Shown here in pieces: positions 62,850 to 64,000 of a stretch of DNA of 64,000 nucleotides. Position 1 is the stretch's first letter. Every line of letters begins with the position of its first letter. Under the pieces are notes generated by a model, which was not told where the DNA came from, did not search any database, and saw only the letters and a list, made by a program, of their open reading frames with translations. The stretch lies in the NCBI GenBank assembly GCA_026417655.1, contig JAOACS010000012.1:62001-126000 (forward strand), given 5' to 3'. The stretch is from Syntrophobacterales bacterium. Lineage in GTDB: Bacteria; Desulfobacterota; Syntrophobacteria; Syntrophobacterales; Thermodesulforhabdaceae. Made by a program: the position numbers and the translations under genes.

Positions 62850-64000
62850 ATGGGTTGGAGAGAATGGTTTCAAGGAAACACCTCTCAATCGTATCAATCC
62901 TTCGGGAAAAAGGAACTTAGAAAAATCCTTATAGGAATAGGAATAGCGACCTTTCTTGTAATTTGCGTTGCCACTGCCCTCGGTGTAAACAACATGAGGT
63001 ACGTAAAAAATGTTGTAAGGGATCAATTCAATGAAGAACAACTCATACTGGCTCGGACGTCGGCTCAGAGAATAGAACGATCTTTTCACCATGCTTTATC
63101 AGATCTTGTCTTTCTTAGCACCTTCCCTGCCATTCAATATGCAGACAGAAAACACTACGAACATTTGCTAGCTCTAACCTTACCGATCCTTAAGAAGGAT
63201 TTCATCACTGAAATTGTGCGTATAAAGGATAATGGCAAAAAATCCTTCGTGGTGGATATTGAAAATGGACTCTCTTTTGGTGAGCATTCCTTCGCCCATG
63301 ATGAACCAGCTATCCACATGTCCGTTGCAAGGGATGTTTCGCTTCGAGGGAAAGCCATTCCTTTGGAAACAAAGAATGTAGAAAAGGATGGTAACATTTC
63401 TGTGTGGATGACTGTGATTGTGCCAATTTATGAAGATGCCATAGATGCTGAACATCCCTACCCTAGCCGAAGATTTGCTGGTTATCTAAGGGCGAGTATT
63501 GATCTTACCGATATGATTAAAAGTGTGTTATCTACTGTTCAATCGGGGAAAACTGGTTATAGCTGGGCTATCGATCACACGGGTACATTCCTTTATCATC
63601 CTGAAGATGATTTCATCGGTGAAAATGCCTTTGAGGCAAGAACTCGCAAAAATCCAAATATCTTCTTTATAAAAATAAATGAGATCCAAAAAAGGGAAAT
63701 GCTTCAGGGCAAGGAAGGCGTTGGAAGCTATATTTCAGGGTGGCATAGGGAGATTGTAGCTCCTATGGAAAAGCTTATTGCCTACAGCCCCGTCAAAATT
63801 GTTGGATTAGACAGGACCACCTTTTGGTCGGTTGCTGTAGTTGCACCGATTCATGAGATCGAAGGAGTGGTGAGTCGAGTCTATGCTCGTCAAATAATTC
63901 TTCAAGGTATGGTTCTTTGTGCTATCTTGCTAGCGAGTCTTTTCATGATCCTTTATGAATTTAGATGGCTCTCCATATTGGAAACGGAAGTAACAAAAAA
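62850..64000 (+). CDS. Membrane sensor with Cache domain, probable histidine kinase, 3' end cut by window edge
   Basis: At least 383 residues. An N-terminal cytoplasmic stretch, a helix at about 29-47 (ILIGIGIATFLVICVATALG), then a periplasmic double Cache region (about 55-335, with RFAGYLRASIDLTDMIKSVL, GKTGYSWAIDHTGTFLYHPEDDFIG and TTFWSVAVVAPIHEI), and a second helix (about 350-370, GMVLCAILLASLFMILYEF). The kinase domain lies beyond the edge. GTAAAAGGGG is 9 bases before the ATG. It stands divergent to the NtrC-type regulator, and together they look like a two-component pair responding to an extracellular small molecule. A GGDEF or MCP ending cannot be excluded. Confidence 0.75.
   Translation, partial: MGWREWFQGNTSQSYQSFGKKELRKILIGIGIATFLVICVATALGVNNMRYVKNVVRDQFNEEQLILARTSAQRIERSFHHALSDLVFLSTFPAIQYADRKHYEHLLALTLPILKKDFITEIVRIKDNGKKSFVVDIENGLSFGEHSFAHDEPAIHMSVARDVSLRGKAIPLETKNVEKDGNISVWMTVIVPIYEDAIDAEHPYPSRRFAGYLRASIDLTDMIKSVLSTVQSGKTGYSWAIDHTGTFLYHPEDDFIGENAFEARTRKNPNIFFIKINEIQKREMLQGKEGVGSYISGWHREIVAPMEKLIAYSPVKIVGLDRTTFWSVAVVAPIHEIEGVVSRVYARQIILQGMVLCAILLASLFMILYEFRWLSILETEVTK

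Overview
The window reads as a compact chromosomal segment from an anaerobic Gram-negative bacterium, most likely a (possibly thermophilic) Desulfobacterota/Syntrophobacteria relative. That placement is inferred from gene content and not from a phylogeny. The evidence is a Kdo transferase (LPS), several sigma-54 activators, EtfBA with an acyl-CoA ligase and an acyl-CoA dehydrogenase module, FeoAAB, two dnaK genes, LarB, a CxxC-type FmdB protein, a bacterial Clp1-like P-loop protein and DUF434. No prophage, transposon, CRISPR array or rRNA is seen. The whole window looks like core chromosome with short operons.

Layout. 1-6.3 kb: the 5' part of a first dnaK (minus strand, cut by the window edge), a small secreted charged protein, an HspR-like MerR regulator overlapping a radical SAM gene, and a two-domain M16 peptidase with a small coiled-coil gene. 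6.4-11.3 kb: queD and a DUF2333 membrane protein, then a fatty-acid oxidation module (acyl-CoA dehydrogenase, 3-hydroxyacyl-CoA dehydrogenase, iron-sulfur flavoprotein). 11.4-18.7 kb: tRNA-Val and tRNA-Asp, then rpmE-prfA-prmC-murA-comEC and a metallophosphoesterase. 18.7-19.5 kb: a minus-strand pair encoding a periplasmic ComEA-like helix-hairpin-helix protein and a periplasmic lysine/alanine-rich polycation. 19.7-26.7 kb: metal uptake (znuACB-like, feoA-feoA-feoB, a Cys-rich Feo partner), aroB and an Lpp-like lipoprotein. 26.7-30.5 kb: hrcA-grpE-dnaK. 30.5-35.8 kb: two sigma-54 activators around a secreted TPR protein. 35.9-40.2 kb: etfB-etfA-acyl-CoA ligase-DUF434, preceded by a palindrome close to the Bacillus FadR operator. 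40.5-46.7 kb: ftsY, an fmdB-like gene, an orphan Cys-rich gene, mtaB, gatB and mtnA. 46.9-50.7 kb: an acidic orphan with a repeat-rich promoter, then aroC-waaA-larB-orphan. 50.8-54.7 kb: an internally duplicated orphan, an MCP, queE-queC. 54.8-64 kb: nfo with a Clp1-like kinase, purL-purN, and a divergent NtrC-type regulator/sensor pair cut by the right edge.

How the genes fit together. Two beta-oxidation clusters and an Etf operon indicate fatty-acid or syntrophic-type acyl-CoA metabolism feeding electrons through Etf. QueD, QueE and QueC, on two loci, supply preQ0 for queuosine. ComEC with the adjacent secreted HhH and polycation pair suggests DNA uptake. No complete undescribed multi-gene system can be proven from sequence alone. 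The strongest candidates for something new are the 117-residue duplicated protein (50859-51212), the secreted polycation/HhH pair beside comEC, the nfo-Clp1-like end-processing pair, and the operator-rich promoter of the acidic 100-residue protein.
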